Shown here: positions 38,468 to 47,640 of the stretch, in pieces
Layout: each line of letters opens with the position of its first letter
Numbering within the stretch: position 1 is the first letter of the stretch
Origin: Yanghanlia caeni
GTDB lineage: Bacteria > Pseudomonadota > Gammaproteobacteria > Burkholderiales > Burkholderiaceae_B
DNA length: 64,000 bases
NCBI GenBank assembly: GCA_030733815.1
Contig: JAUZQE010000004.1
Span: 1-64,000, forward strand
Direction of reading: 5' to 3'
The notes under the pieces: generated by a model
Seen by the model: the letters and a program-made list of their open reading frames with translations, nothing else
The model's database searches: none
Told to the model about the DNA's origin: nothing
Translations under genes and position numbers: made by a program

Positions 38468-39259
38468 ATGACTTACGAAAGCATTGAATTTCAGCAGGAA
38501 GGCGGTATTGCGCGCATCTGGCTGAACCGGCCCGACAAGCTGAACAGCTTTACGGCTGCCATGCACCGCGAACTGGCCAATGCCCTGACCCAGGTGGAAC
38601 AGGGCGGGGCACGCGTGCTTGTCATTTCCGGTCGCGGACGCGGCTTTTGCGCTGGCCAGGACCTTTCCGAGCGCCAGCCCGGGGCTGACGGCGGTCGCGT
38701 CGATCTGGGCGAAACCGTTGAAACGTTCTATGCGCCGCTCATCCGGCGCCTGAACGCGCTGCCGCTGCCGGTCGTGGTGGGCGTCAACGGCGTTGCCGCG
38801 GGTGCCGGCGCCAACCTGGCCCTGGCGGGCGGCGATATCGTCGTGGCGGCCGAATCGGCCAGCTTCATCCAGCCGTTCTGCCGGCTCGGCCTCATACCCG
38901 ATACGGGCGGCACCTATGCCCTGCCTCGGCTGGTGGGGCGGGCGCGTGCCCTGGGTCTGGCCCTGTTGGGCGACAAGCTCCCGGCCGCACAGGCCCAGCA
39001 GTGGGGCATGATCTGGGAATGCGTGCCCGACGCCGAACTCGAAGCACGGCTCGATGCCCTTGCCCGCCATTTTGCGCAGGCCCCCACCAAGGGGCTCGCC
39101 TTCACCAAGCGGGCCATTGGCGAAAGCCTGGGCAACACGCTCGACGCGCAGCTCGACCTCGAGCGCGACATGATGCGCGAGCTGGGTGCGAGCGACGATT
39201 ACGCGGAAGGCGTTGCCGCCTTCATGGAAAAGCGTCAACCAGTATTCAAGGGGCAGTGA
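38468..39259 (+). CDS. paaG: Ring-1,2-epoxyphenylacetyl-CoA isomerase PaaG
   Basis: 263-residue crotonase-fold enzyme. It converts the epoxide to the oxepin-CoA and later shifts a double bond. Crotonase features: AGQDLSERQ (oxyanion-hole strand), VGVNGVAAGAGANLALAGGDIVVAAESASF and FCRLGLIPDTGGTYALPRLVGRARA. Asp in the PDTGG segment is the usual catalytic acid of PaaG. The ATG at 38468 with a GGAGG site is preferred over longer frames. It overlaps paaI by one base. Confidence 0.93.
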   Translation: MTYESIEFQQEGGIARIWLNRPDKLNSFTAAMHRELANALTQVEQGGARVLVISGRGRGFCAGQDLSERQPGADGGRVDLGETVETFYAPLIRRLNALPLPVVVGVNGVAAGAGANLALAGGDIVVAAESASFIQPFCRLGLIPDTGGTYALPRLVGRARALGLALLGDKLPAAQAQQWGMIWECVPDAELEARLDALARHFAQAPTKGLAFTKRAIGESLGNTLDAQLDLERDMMRELGASDDYAEGVAAFMEKRQPVFKGQ

Positions 39260-39735
39260 TGAGCGCAGGCAATGCAGCACAGGTGGTAGAAACCCTGCCC
39301 GACGATCCGCAGGCGCTGGCCGAGCTGGCCGGGCAGGCCATGTATGAACGCGACACGGCGTCGCAGGCGCTGGGCGCCGCACTCGATGCCGTAGCTCCGG
39401 GCAGCGCCACCATGAGCATGACGGTGAAGCCCGAAATGCTGAACGGCCACAAGACGTGTCACGGAGGCTTCATCTTTGCGCTGGCCGACAGCGCGTTCGC
39501 CTTCGCGTGCAATTCGCGCAACCTGGTGACCGTTGCGTCGGGCTGCACCATCGATTACCTGGCGCCGGCCTTCGAAGGCGACCGGCTCACCGCCACGGCC
39601 GTGGAATATTCACTGGCCGGGCGCACGGGCATCTACGATGTTTACGTGACCAATCAGGACGGCAGGCAGATCGCGGTGTTCCGGGGGCGTTCGTACCGAA
39701 TCAAGGGGAATGTGGTGGAAGGTGCGGGCGCATAG
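39259..39735 (+). CDS. paaI: Hydroxyphenylacetyl-CoA thioesterase PaaI
   Basis: 158-residue hotdog-fold thioesterase. It frees CoA from dead-end products such as hydroxyphenylacetyl-CoA. The signature is MLNGHKTCHGGFIFALADSAFAFACNSR, with Asn, Gly and Asp in the active site, followed by IDYLAPAFEGDRLTATAVE. It starts on the last base of the paaG stop (TGATG). Confidence 0.94.
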   Translation: MSAGNAAQVVETLPDDPQALAELAGQAMYERDTASQALGAALDAVAPGSATMSMTVKPEMLNGHKTCHGGFIFALADSAFAFACNSRNLVTVASGCTIDYLAPAFEGDRLTATAVEYSLAGRTGIYDVYVTNQDGRQIAVFRGRSYRIKGNVVEGAGA

Positions 39736-39793
39736 CCGACCCCGATCACCATAAGAATTACAGAGCAAGACAAGACAGGGCAGGAGACACATT

Positions 39794-41101
39794 ATGTCGG
39801 ACATGAAGCGGGGGCGCGACCCCATCGAACATGCAAGCGAAGACGAGCTGCGGGCGCTACAGCTCGAACGCCTCAAATGGACGCTGCGCCACGCCTATGA
39901 GAATGTGCCGCATTACCGCAAGAGCTTCGACGCTGCGGGCGTTCACCCCGACGATCTCAAAACGCTCGCCGATCTATCGAAGTTCCCGTTCACCACCAAG
40001 GGCGACCTGCGCGAGAACTACCCGTTCGGCATGTTTGCGGTGCCGCGCGAAAAGGTGGTGCGCATTCATGCATCGAGCGGCACCACGGGCAAACCCACCG
40101 TGGTGGGCTATACCCAGCGCGATATCGACAACTGGTCTGAGCTGGTGGCGCGCTCGATCTGGGCCGCCGGCGGCCGGCCGGGCGACATCGTGCACGTGGC
40201 GTACGGGTACGGGCTGTTCACTGGTGGCCTCGGCGCCCACTACGGCGCCGAGCGGCTGGGCTGCTCGGTGGTGCCGATGTCGGGCGGGCAGACCGAGAAA
40301 CAGGTGCAGCTGATCCGCGATTTCGGCCCTCGCATCATCATGGTGACGCCGTCCTACTTCTGCAACATCATGGAAGAGATGCAGCGGCAGGGCATGAATC
40401 CGAAGGAATCCACGCTGCGGATCGGCATTTTCGGAGCGGAACCCTGGACGGGCCGCATGCGCGAGGATATCGAGGCGCACTCCGGCCTGGATGCCGTGGA
40501 TATTTACGGCCTGTCGGAGGTGATGGGGCCCGGCGTGGCCATGGAGTGTGTCGAAGCGAAAGACGGCCCTGTAGTGTGGGAAGACCACTTCTACCCGGAG
40601 ATCGTCAACCCCGACACGGGCGAACCGGTGGCGGAAGGCGAATCCGGCGAGCTGGTGTTCACCTCGCTCACCAAGGAAGCCATGCCGGTGATCCGCTACC
40701 GCACGCGCGACCTGACCTGCCTGCTGCCGCCCACGGCACGCAGCATGCGCCGAATCGGCAAGATCACCGGCCGCAGCGACGACATGCTCATCATTCGTGG
40801 CGTCAATCTCTTTCCGACCCAGGTCGAGGAACTGGTGCTCAAGATGCCCGAGCTGGCACCCCAGTATCAGCTGGTGGTCACGCGCGAAGGCAATCTCGAT
40901 GCGCTGGAGGTGCTGACCGAGCTGCGTTCGGAATGCGGACACCTCAGCGAAGACGAGCGGGCGGCAATCGGCAAACGGCTGGGGCATTCGCTCAAGAATT
41001 ACGTGGGCATCAGCGCGAGAATCACGATTCAGCCACCCGGCCAGGTTGAGCGCACGCTGACCGGCAAGGCGCGTCGGGTCATCGACAAGCGTCCGCGCTA
41101 G
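39794..41101 (+). CDS. paaK: Phenylacetate-CoA ligase PaaK
   Basis: 435-residue AMP-forming ligase, first step of the pathway, activating phenylacetate with ATP and CoA. The P-loop is RIHASSGTTGKPTVVGYTQRD at about residues 89-109; MVTPSYFCNIMEEM, IFGAEPWTGRMRE and DIYGLSEVMGPGVAMEC follow, and the C-terminal domain ends in GKARRVIDKRP with the adenylation Lys. It is the last gene of the operon. The beta-oxidation genes paaF, paaH and paaJ and a paaR/paaX regulator are not in the window. Confidence 0.96.
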   Translation: MSDMKRGRDPIEHASEDELRALQLERLKWTLRHAYENVPHYRKSFDAAGVHPDDLKTLADLSKFPFTTKGDLRENYPFGMFAVPREKVVRIHASSGTTGKPTVVGYTQRDIDNWSELVARSIWAAGGRPGDIVHVAYGYGLFTGGLGAHYGAERLGCSVVPMSGGQTEKQVQLIRDFGPRIIMVTPSYFCNIMEEMQRQGMNPKESTLRIGIFGAEPWTGRMREDIEAHSGLDAVDIYGLSEVMGPGVAMECVEAKDGPVVWEDHFYPEIVNPDTGEPVAEGESGELVFTSLTKEAMPVIRYRTRDLTCLLPPTARSMRRIGKITGRSDDMLIIRGVNLFPTQVEELVLKMPELAPQYQLVVTREGNLDALEVLTELRSECGHLSEDERAAIGKRLGHSLKNYVGISARITIQPPGQVERTLTGKARRVIDKRPR

Positions 41102-41236
41102 ACGCATCGCGCTCACCACGGCGTGCACGGGTGTGCGGCGTGGCTGTCGCACGGCCCACGCTGTGGGCGCAGGCATCCACGCTGCACCGCGTCAACACGG
41201 TATGATGCGGTTTGGCTTGGTTCATGGGAGTGGCGT

Positions 41237-41692
41237 ATGCCGGCGCAGGCAGGCGCGGCCCGCATCGCGGGCATCGGTATGGATATCGTGCGGCTCGAGC
41301 GCGTTCAGCGTGTATTCGATCGGCATCCGCAGCGCTTCGTGCAGCGGGTGCTGGGGCCCGGCGAGATTCAGACCTTTCAGCGGCGCTATGCACGCGATCC
41401 GCGCCGGGGCATCCGCTATCTGGCCACCCGCTTTGCCGCCAAGGAAGCCTTTTCCAAGGCCATCGGCCTGGGCATGCGCATGCCAATGGCCTGGTCGCGC
41501 ATGCAGACCCTCAACGGCCCCGGCGGCCGGCCTTACGTCCAGCTTTCCGAACCGCTTGCCGGCTGGTATGCGCAGCGTTTCGGCGTGGCGCACGTTTCCG
41601 TAACCGACGAACATGACATCGTGGCCGCCTACGTGGTGGTCGAAGCGCTCGCTCAGCCCGCGGGCGCGCCATTGAACGCACCTCATTCATGA
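41237..41692 (+). CDS. acpS: Holo-[acyl-carrier-protein] synthase AcpS
   Basis: 151-residue phosphopantetheinyl transferase that loads ACP. Metal and CoA motifs: [21 protein letters not shown] with the conserved Asp near residue 16, and [22 protein letters not shown] with Glu and Lys. [12 protein letters not shown] and [17 protein letters not shown] complete the fold. The start ATG at 41237 is the likeliest, with a GGGAG site; several longer frames exist. The stop overlaps nagZ as ATGA. A location next to nagZ (rather than pdxJ, as in enterics) is seen in Bordetella relatives. Confidence 0.93.
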   Translation: MPAQAGAARIAGIGMDIVRLERVQRVFDRHPQRFVQRVLGPGEIQTFQRRYARDPRRGIRYLATRFAAKEAFSKAIGLGMRMPMAWSRMQTLNGPGGRPYVQLSEPLAGWYAQRFGVAHVSVTDEHDIVAAYVVVEALAQPAGAPLNAPHS

Positions 41693-42741
41693 TCACAACC
41701 CCGATCGAACTGCCACGCGGGCCCGTCATGGTCGACGTGGCCGGCCACCGCCTTACCGACCACGAGCGCGCGCGTCTGCGTCACCCGCTCGTCGGTGGCG
41801 TCATTCTGTTTGCGCGCAATTTTTCAGATCGCGCGCATCTCGAGGCGCTGTGCGACGAAATTCACGCCCTCCGCTCGGCCCCCCTGCTGATTGCGGTCGA
41901 CCATGAAGGCGGGCGCGTGCAGCGCTTTCGCAGCGACGGGTTTACCGAACAGCCCGCCATGCGACGCCTGGGCGAGGTCTGGGACGCCGACCCACAGCGC
42001 GCACTGCAGGCGGCCACTGCGGTGGGCTACGTGCTGGCGGCCGAGCTGCGTGCCTGCGGGGTCGACCTGAGCTTTACGCCCGTGCTCGATCTGGATTACG
42101 GCGTCAGCCGCGTCATTGGCGATCGCGCCCTGCACCGCGACCCTGCGATCGTCACGCAGCTTGCCCGGGCGCTCATGCACGGTCTGGCGCTGGGCGGCAT
42201 GGCGGCGTGCGGCAAGCATTTCCCCGGCCACGGTGCGGTCGAGGCCGATTCGCATCACGAGATTCCCGTGGATGAGCGCACGCTCGACGAGATTCTGTCG
42301 GCCGATGCCCGCCCGTACGAGTGGCTGGGCGATCTGGCTCTGCCGTCGGTCATGCCGGCGCATGTCATCTACCCGCAGGTCGATGCTGCCCCGGCCGGCT
42401 TTTCGCGAGTATGGGTACAGCACATACTTCGCGGGCGCCTGGGCTACGATGGTGTGGTGTTTTCCGATGATCTCACCATGGAAGGCGCAACCGTGGCGGG
42501 CGACATTCTGGCCCGTGCCCAAGCCGCGCTCACTGCGGGCTGCGACATGGTGCTGGTGTGCAACCGGCCCGATCTGGCCGACGAACTGCTGCAACGCCTG
42601 CAGTTCACGCCACCGCCCGAGTCGCTGGCCCGGCTCGCCCGCCTCATGCCACGCACGGTCGCGCCCGACTGGAACACTCTGCAGCATGACACGCAATACC
42701 AGCATGCCCGAAGAATTCGATCTGAAATCCTTTCTGGCTGA
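41689..42741 (+). CDS. nagZ: Beta-N-acetylhexosaminidase NagZ
   Basis: 350-residue GH3 enzyme of cell-wall recycling, removing GlcNAc from GlcNAc-anhydroMurNAc-peptides; its products can induce AmpC beta-lactamase where AmpR exists. The key loop is [25 protein letters not shown] with the acid/base His, and the nucleophile Asp is in [13 protein letters not shown]. The N-terminal [14 protein letters not shown] and [13 protein letters not shown] are typical. It overlaps acpS (4 bp) and uvrC (38 bp). Confidence 0.95.
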   Translation: MITTPIELPRGPVMVDVAGHRLTDHERARLRHPLVGGVILFARNFSDRAHLEALCDEIHALRSAPLLIAVDHEGGRVQRFRSDGFTEQPAMRRLGEVWDADPQRALQAATAVGYVLAAELRACGVDLSFTPVLDLDYGVSRVIGDRALHRDPAIVTQLARALMHGLALGGMAACGKHFPGHGAVEADSHHEIPVDERTLDEILSADARPYEWLGDLALPSVMPAHVIYPQVDAAPAGFSRVWVQHILRGRLGYDGVVFSDDLTMEGATVAGDILARAQAALTAGCDMVLVCNRPDLADELLQRLQFTPPPESLARLARLMPRTVAPDWNTLQHDTQYQHARRIRSEILSG

Positions 42742-44527
42742 GCTTCCGAACCTGCCCGGGGTGTATCGGCATATCGATGCGCAGGGCGAGGTGCTTTACG
42801 TGGGAAAGGCGCGCGATCTCAAGCGCCGCGTCAGCTCGTATTTTCAGAAAACCGCGAACAGCCCGCGCATCGCTCACATGGTGGCGCGCGTGCAGCGGGT
42901 CGAGGTTACCGTCACGCGCAGCGAGGCGGAAGCCCTGCTGCTCGAGAACAACCTCATCAAGCGGCTCAAGCCCCGTTACAACATTCTCTTTCGCGACGAC
43001 AAGTCATACCCGTACCTGCGCTTCAGCGCGCACGAATACGCCCGCATTGCGTACTACCGGGGTGCAACGAGCCGGCAGGGCCGCTTTTTTGGTCCGTACC
43101 CGAACAGCTGGGCGGTGCGCGAAACCATTCAGATTCTGCAGCGCGTGTTCCGCCTGCGTACCTGTGAAGACAGCGTTTTTGCCAATCGCTCGCGGCCCTG
43201 CCTGCTGCACCAGATCGGCCGCTGCTCGGCTCCGTGTGTGGGGCTGATTTCGGTGCAAGACTATCAGGCCGACGTGGAGCGCGCGATCCGCTTTCTCGAC
43301 GGTCACGCCGATGATGTGCTGAAAGACATCGAGGCACGCATGTTTTCGGCCTCGGAGCGCCTGGATTTCGAGCAGGCGGCGATGCTGCGCGACCAGATGG
43401 GCGCGCTGTCGCGCGTATTGCAGCAGCAGTCGATGGAGCAGATCGGCAACGACGACGTGGACATCATCGGCGTGGTGGCCTCGGGCGGGCGCACCTGCGT
43501 GAACCTGGCGATGGTGCGCGGTGGCCGCCACCTGGGCGACAAGGCGTTTTTCCCGTCGCACACGGTCGACGACACGCCGGCCGACGTGCTGGCGGCCTTC
43601 GTGGCGCAGCATTATATCGATACGCGCATGCCGCCCGTGCTCGTGTGTTCGCACAAGCTGCCCGATCCGCAACTGCTTGCCCTGCTGGCGGAACAAACCG
43701 GGGTCAAGGCGCGTTACATCATCCGCCCGCAGGGTTTGCGCAAAACCTGGCTCGAGCAGGTCGTGAAGAACGCCGAGCTGGCGCTGGCGCGCTCCCTGAG
43801 CGAATCCGGCGCTCGCGAGGCGCGCACGCTGGCGCTGGCCACCACGCTCAATCTCGACACCGATGCGGCCTCGCTGGAAGCCGTGCGAATCGAATGCTTC
43901 GATATCAGTCATACCGCCGGTGAGGCTACCCAGGCCTCGTGTGTGGTGTATCAGAATCACGACATGCAGCCTTCAATGTACCGGCGCTACAACATCGCCG
44001 GCATCACGCCGGGCGATGACTACGCCGCCATGCGCCAGGTGTTGTCGCGGCGGTTCACACGGGTGGCCGACGGCGATGCGCCGCTGCCCGAGGTGGTGCT
44101 GATCGATGGTGGCAAGGGCCAGGTCGAGGTGGCGCGTCAGGTCTTCGTCGAGCTGGGGCTCGATACGCGGGTTCTGGTGGGGGTGGCCAAGGGGGAAGGG
44201 CGCAAGGTGGGGCTCGAGACGCTGCTGTTTGCCGACGGACGCGAGCCCCTTCAGCTGGGTGTGGAATCGCCGGCGCTCATGCTCATCGCCCAGATTCGCG
44301 ACGAGGCGCACCGCTTTGCGATCACAGGCATGCGGGCGCGCCGCGCCAAGGCACGTACCGTGTCGCGGCTCGAGGAGATCGAAGGCATCGGCGCGCGCCG
44401 CCGTCAGCGCTTGCTGGCACGGTTTGGCGGTTTCTCGGGGGTGGTCGATGCCAGCATCGACGATCTGCGTTCGGTGGAAGGCATCTCCGATGAGCTGGCC
44501 GAACGCATCTATCACGCACTGCGCTGA
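42704..44527 (+). CDS. uvrC: Excinuclease ABC subunit C
   Basis: 607-residue UvrC, which makes both incisions in nucleotide excision repair. Domain order: GIY-YIG nuclease ([31 protein letters not shown], residues 14-45), a Cys-rich segment ([27 protein letters not shown]), the UVR domain ([15 protein letters not shown]), the RNase H-like domain ([28 protein letters not shown]) and a C-terminal (HhH)2 ([31 protein letters not shown]). The start [14 protein letters not shown] at 42704 is taken; an ATG at 42686 would add six residues. The first 38 bp lie inside nagZ. Confidence 0.96.
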   Translation: MPEEFDLKSFLAELPNLPGVYRHIDAQGEVLYVGKARDLKRRVSSYFQKTANSPRIAHMVARVQRVEVTVTRSEAEALLLENNLIKRLKPRYNILFRDDKSYPYLRFSAHEYARIAYYRGATSRQGRFFGPYPNSWAVRETIQILQRVFRLRTCEDSVFANRSRPCLLHQIGRCSAPCVGLISVQDYQADVERAIRFLDGHADDVLKDIEARMFSASERLDFEQAAMLRDQMGALSRVLQQQSMEQIGNDDVDIIGVVASGGRTCVNLAMVRGGRHLGDKAFFPSHTVDDTPADVLAAFVAQHYIDTRMPPVLVCSHKLPDPQLLALLAEQTGVKARYIIRPQGLRKTWLEQVVKNAELALARSLSESGAREARTLALATTLNLDTDAASLEAVRIECFDISHTAGEATQASCVVYQNHDMQPSMYRRYNIAGITPGDDYAAMRQVLSRRFTRVADGDAPLPEVVLIDGGKGQVEVARQVFVELGLDTRVLVGVAKGEGRKVGLETLLFADGREPLQLGVESPALMLIAQIRDEAHRFAITGMRARRAKARTVSRLEEIEGIGARRRQRLLARFGGFSGVVDASIDDLRSVEGISDELAERIYHALR

Positions 44528-44557
44528 GGGCGGGTGCCTTGGGTTAGTATTCCGACT

Positions 44558-45136
44558 ATGCCATTCAATCTGCCTATCGCCCTCACGTGGCTTCGCATTG
44601 CGATGATCCCCCTGATCGTCGCGCTGTACTACGTGCCAACCAGCCTCATGCCCGAAGCCACGCGCGATGCGGTGGGCGCCGCCTTCTTCATCATTGCGGC
44701 ACTTACCGACTGGTTCGACGGCTGGCTTGCACGGCGCTGGAACCAGACCTCGAGTTTTGGCGCCTTCCTCGATCCGGTGGCCGACAAGCTCATGGTGTGC
44801 GCGGCACTGCTCATTCTGCTGAACCTCGATCGCGTCGATGCCTTCATTGCGCTCATCATCATCGGTCGCGAAATCACCATTTCCGCCCTGCGTGAATGGA
44901 TGGCCAAGATCGGAGCGAGCGGCAGCGTGGCGGTGCACTGGCTGGGCAAGTTCAAGACAGCCGCGCAAATGGTGGCCATTCCCTGCCTGCTGTTCGGTCA
45001 GCCGCTGTTCGGCGTGCCCACCGACCTGGTCGGGCAGGCGCTGATCGTGGTGGCCGCCGTTCTTACGGTGTGGTCGATGTGCTATTACCTCAAGCGAGCG
45101 TGGCCCGAAATTCGCACACGCTCTGAACGTTCTTAG
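44558..45136 (+). CDS. pgsA: Phosphatidylglycerophosphate synthase PgsA
   Basis: 192-residue membrane CDP-alcohol phosphatidyltransferase making PG-phosphate from CDP-diacylglycerol and glycerol-3-phosphate. The family motif D-G-x2-A-R-x8-G-x3-D-x3-D is read in DWFDGWLARRWNQTSSFG followed by AFLDPVADK. Several hydrophobic helices are seen. The start at 44558 (MPFNLPIALTWLRI) is the family form. uvrC-pgsA linkage is widely conserved. Confidence 0.95.
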   Translation: MPFNLPIALTWLRIAMIPLIVALYYVPTSLMPEATRDAVGAAFFIIAALTDWFDGWLARRWNQTSSFGAFLDPVADKLMVCAALLILLNLDRVDAFIALIIIGREITISALREWMAKIGASGSVAVHWLGKFKTAAQMVAIPCLLFGQPLFGVPTDLVGQALIVVAAVLTVWSMCYYLKRAWPEIRTRSERS

Positions 45137-45148
45137 GATTTTCGTGTC

Positions 45149-46501
45149 ATGAGTGCCTCGGTTCAGGCGGCCGGCGTCGATAGCGCAATTGTGCGGCGCC
45201 GTGATTGGCTCATCATCGCGCTGGTGGGCGGCGCGCATGCATGTTCACATTTCTTTCAGCTCGTGCTGCCCACGCTGTACCTCTCGCTCGCACACGAATA
45301 CGGCTACGACTTCGCGCAGCTGGGGTTGCTGGCGTCCATCTTTTTTCTGGTGTCGTCGATCGGGCAGGCGTCTTCGGGTTTCGTGGTCGATCGCATCGGG
45401 CCGGTGCCGGTGCTGCATTTCGGGCTCATCTGCTTTGCCCTGTCGGGGTTGCTCATTGCCGGGTCGACCGGCTACGCCATGCTGGTGCTGGCGGCGATCA
45501 TCGGCGGGGTGGGCAATGCCGTGTTCCACCCGGTCGATTACTCCATACTGAATCACCGTGTCAGTGCCCGCCGGCTTGGCCATGGGTTCAGTACGCACGG
45601 GCTTACCGGCAACCTTGGCTGGGCGCTCGCCCCCGTGTACATGGCCGCCTTCATTCATTGGGCCGACTGGCGCACGGCTGCGGTGGCCGCCTCAGCGCTG
45701 GTCGGTGTGGTGTTGCTGCTCACCTGGCTGGGGCGCGACATGCTTTCGGGCCGTTCGGCCGCCGTGCAGGGCGGGGCGCTGATGCCCGACACGGCTGCCA
45801 CCGATGCCCAACCGGGCGCTGCGGCGCAGGCGCACGCCGCACCCGCTGCCGGCGCTCGGGGCACGCCAACAGGCGACCTTTCGCGGCGCAGCGTGGGGGG
45901 AACCCTGCAGGCTCTGGCGGTGCAGCCGGCCCTGTGGGGGGCGTTCCTGTTCTTCGCATTCAGTTCCATTGCCCTGTCGGCCATCCAGAACTACACCATT
46001 CCGATGCTGGGCACCGTCTATGGCATCGACAAGGTGCTGGCGGGTTCGGCCCTGTCGGGGTATATGGTCGCCGGTGCGGCGGGCATGCTGGCGGGCGGGT
46101 TCATCGTATCCAGCACGCCACGCAGCGAGTTCATCGTCTTCGTTACGCTGGTGCTGGCCGCGCTGTGCTTTGCGCTGCTTGCCAGTGGCTGGGCCGGTTC
46201 GTACATGGCCCTGGTTTTCGTGGCCATGGCCGGGTTTTTTTCGGGTGTGGCCGGCCCATCGCGTGACATGCTCATACGGCGGGTCACCCCCAAAGGCGCC
46301 ACCGGCACCGTTTACGGGCTGGTGTATTCCGGAATGGATGTGGGCGCGTCGCTGGCACCGGTCGGTTTCGGCCTGATGCTCGACCTCGGGCTCACCCGCG
46401 GCCCCTGGATGGGGGCGGGGCTCAGCTTCATTGCCGCAGCCCTGCTGGCCGTTGCTGTGGGGCGTTCTGCCGCAGCACGTACGGCGGCCAGCCCCGCGTG
46501 A
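45149..46501 (+). CDS. MFS transporter, fosmidomycin-resistance-like
   Basis: 450-residue major facilitator with about 12 membrane segments in two halves. The first half starts DWLIIALVGGAHACSHFFQLVLPTLYLSLAHEYGYDFAQLGLLAS, close to Fsr-type drug efflux proteins, with FVVDRIGP as the loop 2-3 motif. Between the halves is a long Ala/Gly/Thr-rich cytoplasmic loop (about residues 205-248). The substrate is unknown; Fsr-like proteins export fosmidomycin but many relatives are uncharacterised. It follows pgsA by 12 nt and may be co-transcribed. Confidence 0.85.
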   Translation: MSASVQAAGVDSAIVRRRDWLIIALVGGAHACSHFFQLVLPTLYLSLAHEYGYDFAQLGLLASIFFLVSSIGQASSGFVVDRIGPVPVLHFGLICFALSGLLIAGSTGYAMLVLAAIIGGVGNAVFHPVDYSILNHRVSARRLGHGFSTHGLTGNLGWALAPVYMAAFIHWADWRTAAVAASALVGVVLLLTWLGRDMLSGRSAAVQGGALMPDTAATDAQPGAAAQAHAAPAAGARGTPTGDLSRRSVGGTLQALAVQPALWGAFLFFAFSSIALSAIQNYTIPMLGTVYGIDKVLAGSALSGYMVAGAAGMLAGGFIVSSTPRSEFIVFVTLVLAALCFALLASGWAGSYMALVFVAMAGFFSGVAGPSRDMLIRRVTPKGATGTVYGLVYSGMDVGASLAPVGFGLMLDLGLTRGPWMGAGLSFIAAALLAVAVGRSAAARTAASPA

Positions 46502-46544
46502 CCCCGCCCGCGCGGTTGCTGCGACGCCTTGCCGCGTGCGCCGC

Positions 46545-47363
46545 CTACTGCCGCACAGTGCGCAGGTCGTCGACCTGTACGGGGTGGCTGCTGCGCCAGG
46601 GATTGATATCGAGCCCCCCGCGGCGCGTATAGCGCGCCATTACAAACAGCGATTGCGGCGAAAGAACCTGCCACAGATCGCAATACATGCGTTCTACGCA
46701 ATGTTCGTGGAATTCGGTATGGCGACGGAACGACACGACATATCTCAGCAGACTGGCGTGGTTGATACCCGGGCCCGTATAACGCACCTGCACGGAACCC
46801 CAGTCGGGTTGCCCGGTTACGGGGCAATTCGACTTGAGCAGATTACTCACCAGCGTTTCAGTCACCACCGCACTGCCTGAATCGCGCCGCAGCAAGGTGG
46901 CGTCAGGTTCGTAGCGGTCGATCTCGATGTCCAGGTCGTCCAGGCACAGGCCCGGCAGGGGGCGGCACACACTTTCCAGACGCGCCAGATCCGTTTCGAG
47001 GTGCACCTGAACCTCGGCACCGGCCGCACGGCTCAGGTCGGTGCGCAGTATGGCGGCCAGATCGTCGGCGCTCGCATAGCGCTCTTCATTGTGCGAGTTG
47101 AGGTACAGCTTGAACGACTTCGACTCGATGAGGCGGGGGCTGTCGGCGGGAATGGTGAAACGCGCCACGGCCACACGCGGCAGGCCGCGCGGATTCAGCC
47201 ACGAGATCTCGTACCCGTTCCAGATGTCGGCACCATACCAGTGGGCGGGTCGTTGCAGGCTGCGACGGTTGGTTTCGCGTTCTATGGGAAAGAGCAGGGT
47301 GGGGTCGTACGAGCGGGGGTAATCGACATCGCGCCCCAGTGGAGCATTCGAAAGGGTGGTCAT
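46545..47363 (-). CDS. queF: NADPH-dependent preQ0 reductase QueF
   Basis: 272-residue bimodular (YqcD-type) nitrile reductase making preQ1 for queuosine in tRNA. The catalytic Cys is in SNLLKSNCPVTGQPDWGSVQVRYTGP; the substrate Glu/His segment is RHTEFHEHCVERMYCDL; and the QueF motif ESKSFKLYLNSHNEERY is in the N-terminal half. Length and order match the long proteobacterial form. No other queuosine genes are seen nearby. It is transcribed away from aceA. Confidence 0.95.
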   Translation of the reverse strand: MTTLSNAPLGRDVDYPRSYDPTLLFPIERETNRRSLQRPAHWYGADIWNGYEISWLNPRGLPRVAVARFTIPADSPRLIESKSFKLYLNSHNEERYASADDLAAILRTDLSRAAGAEVQVHLETDLARLESVCRPLPGLCLDDLDIEIDRYEPDATLLRRDSGSAVVTETLVSNLLKSNCPVTGQPDWGSVQVRYTGPGINHASLLRYVVSFRRHTEFHEHCVERMYCDLWQVLSPQSLFVMARYTRRGGLDINPWRSSHPVQVDDLRTVRQ

Positions 47364-47414
47364 GTGTAAAACGAAGGTGGAACATCCTGCATTTTAATCC
47401 CCCGGATTCCAGGC

Positions 47415-47434
47415 TGTGAAACCCGCATTTCACA
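47415..47434. promoter_or_regulatory. Inverted repeat TGTGAAA-N6-TTTCACA
   Basis: A 7-bp inverted repeat with a 6-bp centre lies about 50 bp upstream of queF and 200 bp upstream of aceA. The outer spacing is N10 between TGTGA and TCACA, so it is not a CRP site. A binding protein cannot be named. Confidence 0.35.
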
Positions 47435-47544
47435 TTACGGAAATTGTATTTTGCGGCGCGTCGAAGAACGTTTCATTTCCGGGAATGTCGTTTCTTAATG
47501 CGGAATACAACTTTCATTTCGTTGATTTATAAAGGAAAAATTCA

Positions 47545-47562
47545 TTGTCTTATATAAGACAA
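47545..47562. promoter_or_regulatory. 18-bp perfect palindrome upstream of aceA
   Basis: TTGTCTTAT and its exact complement ATAAGACAA abut at 47553/47554, 78 bp before the aceA ATG. The centre TATATA could be the -10 element, so a dimeric regulator bound here would block the promoter. It is a strong candidate operator for glyoxylate-shunt control; GntR- or XRE-type acetate/propionate regulators are possible but none is encoded nearby. Confidence 0.5.
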
Positions 47563-47640
47563 AAGTGTTCTTTGCGTTGCAGCATACCCGTAGAATTTTC
47601 CCCATCCAGTCTTTCTTTTCATATGCATAAGGGGAACACC

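Noticed and set aside
47415-47434. TGTGA...TCACA considered as a CRP site
   Set aside because: The half sites are 10 bp apart, not 6, so the spacing does not fit CRP. It is kept only as an unnamed inverted repeat.
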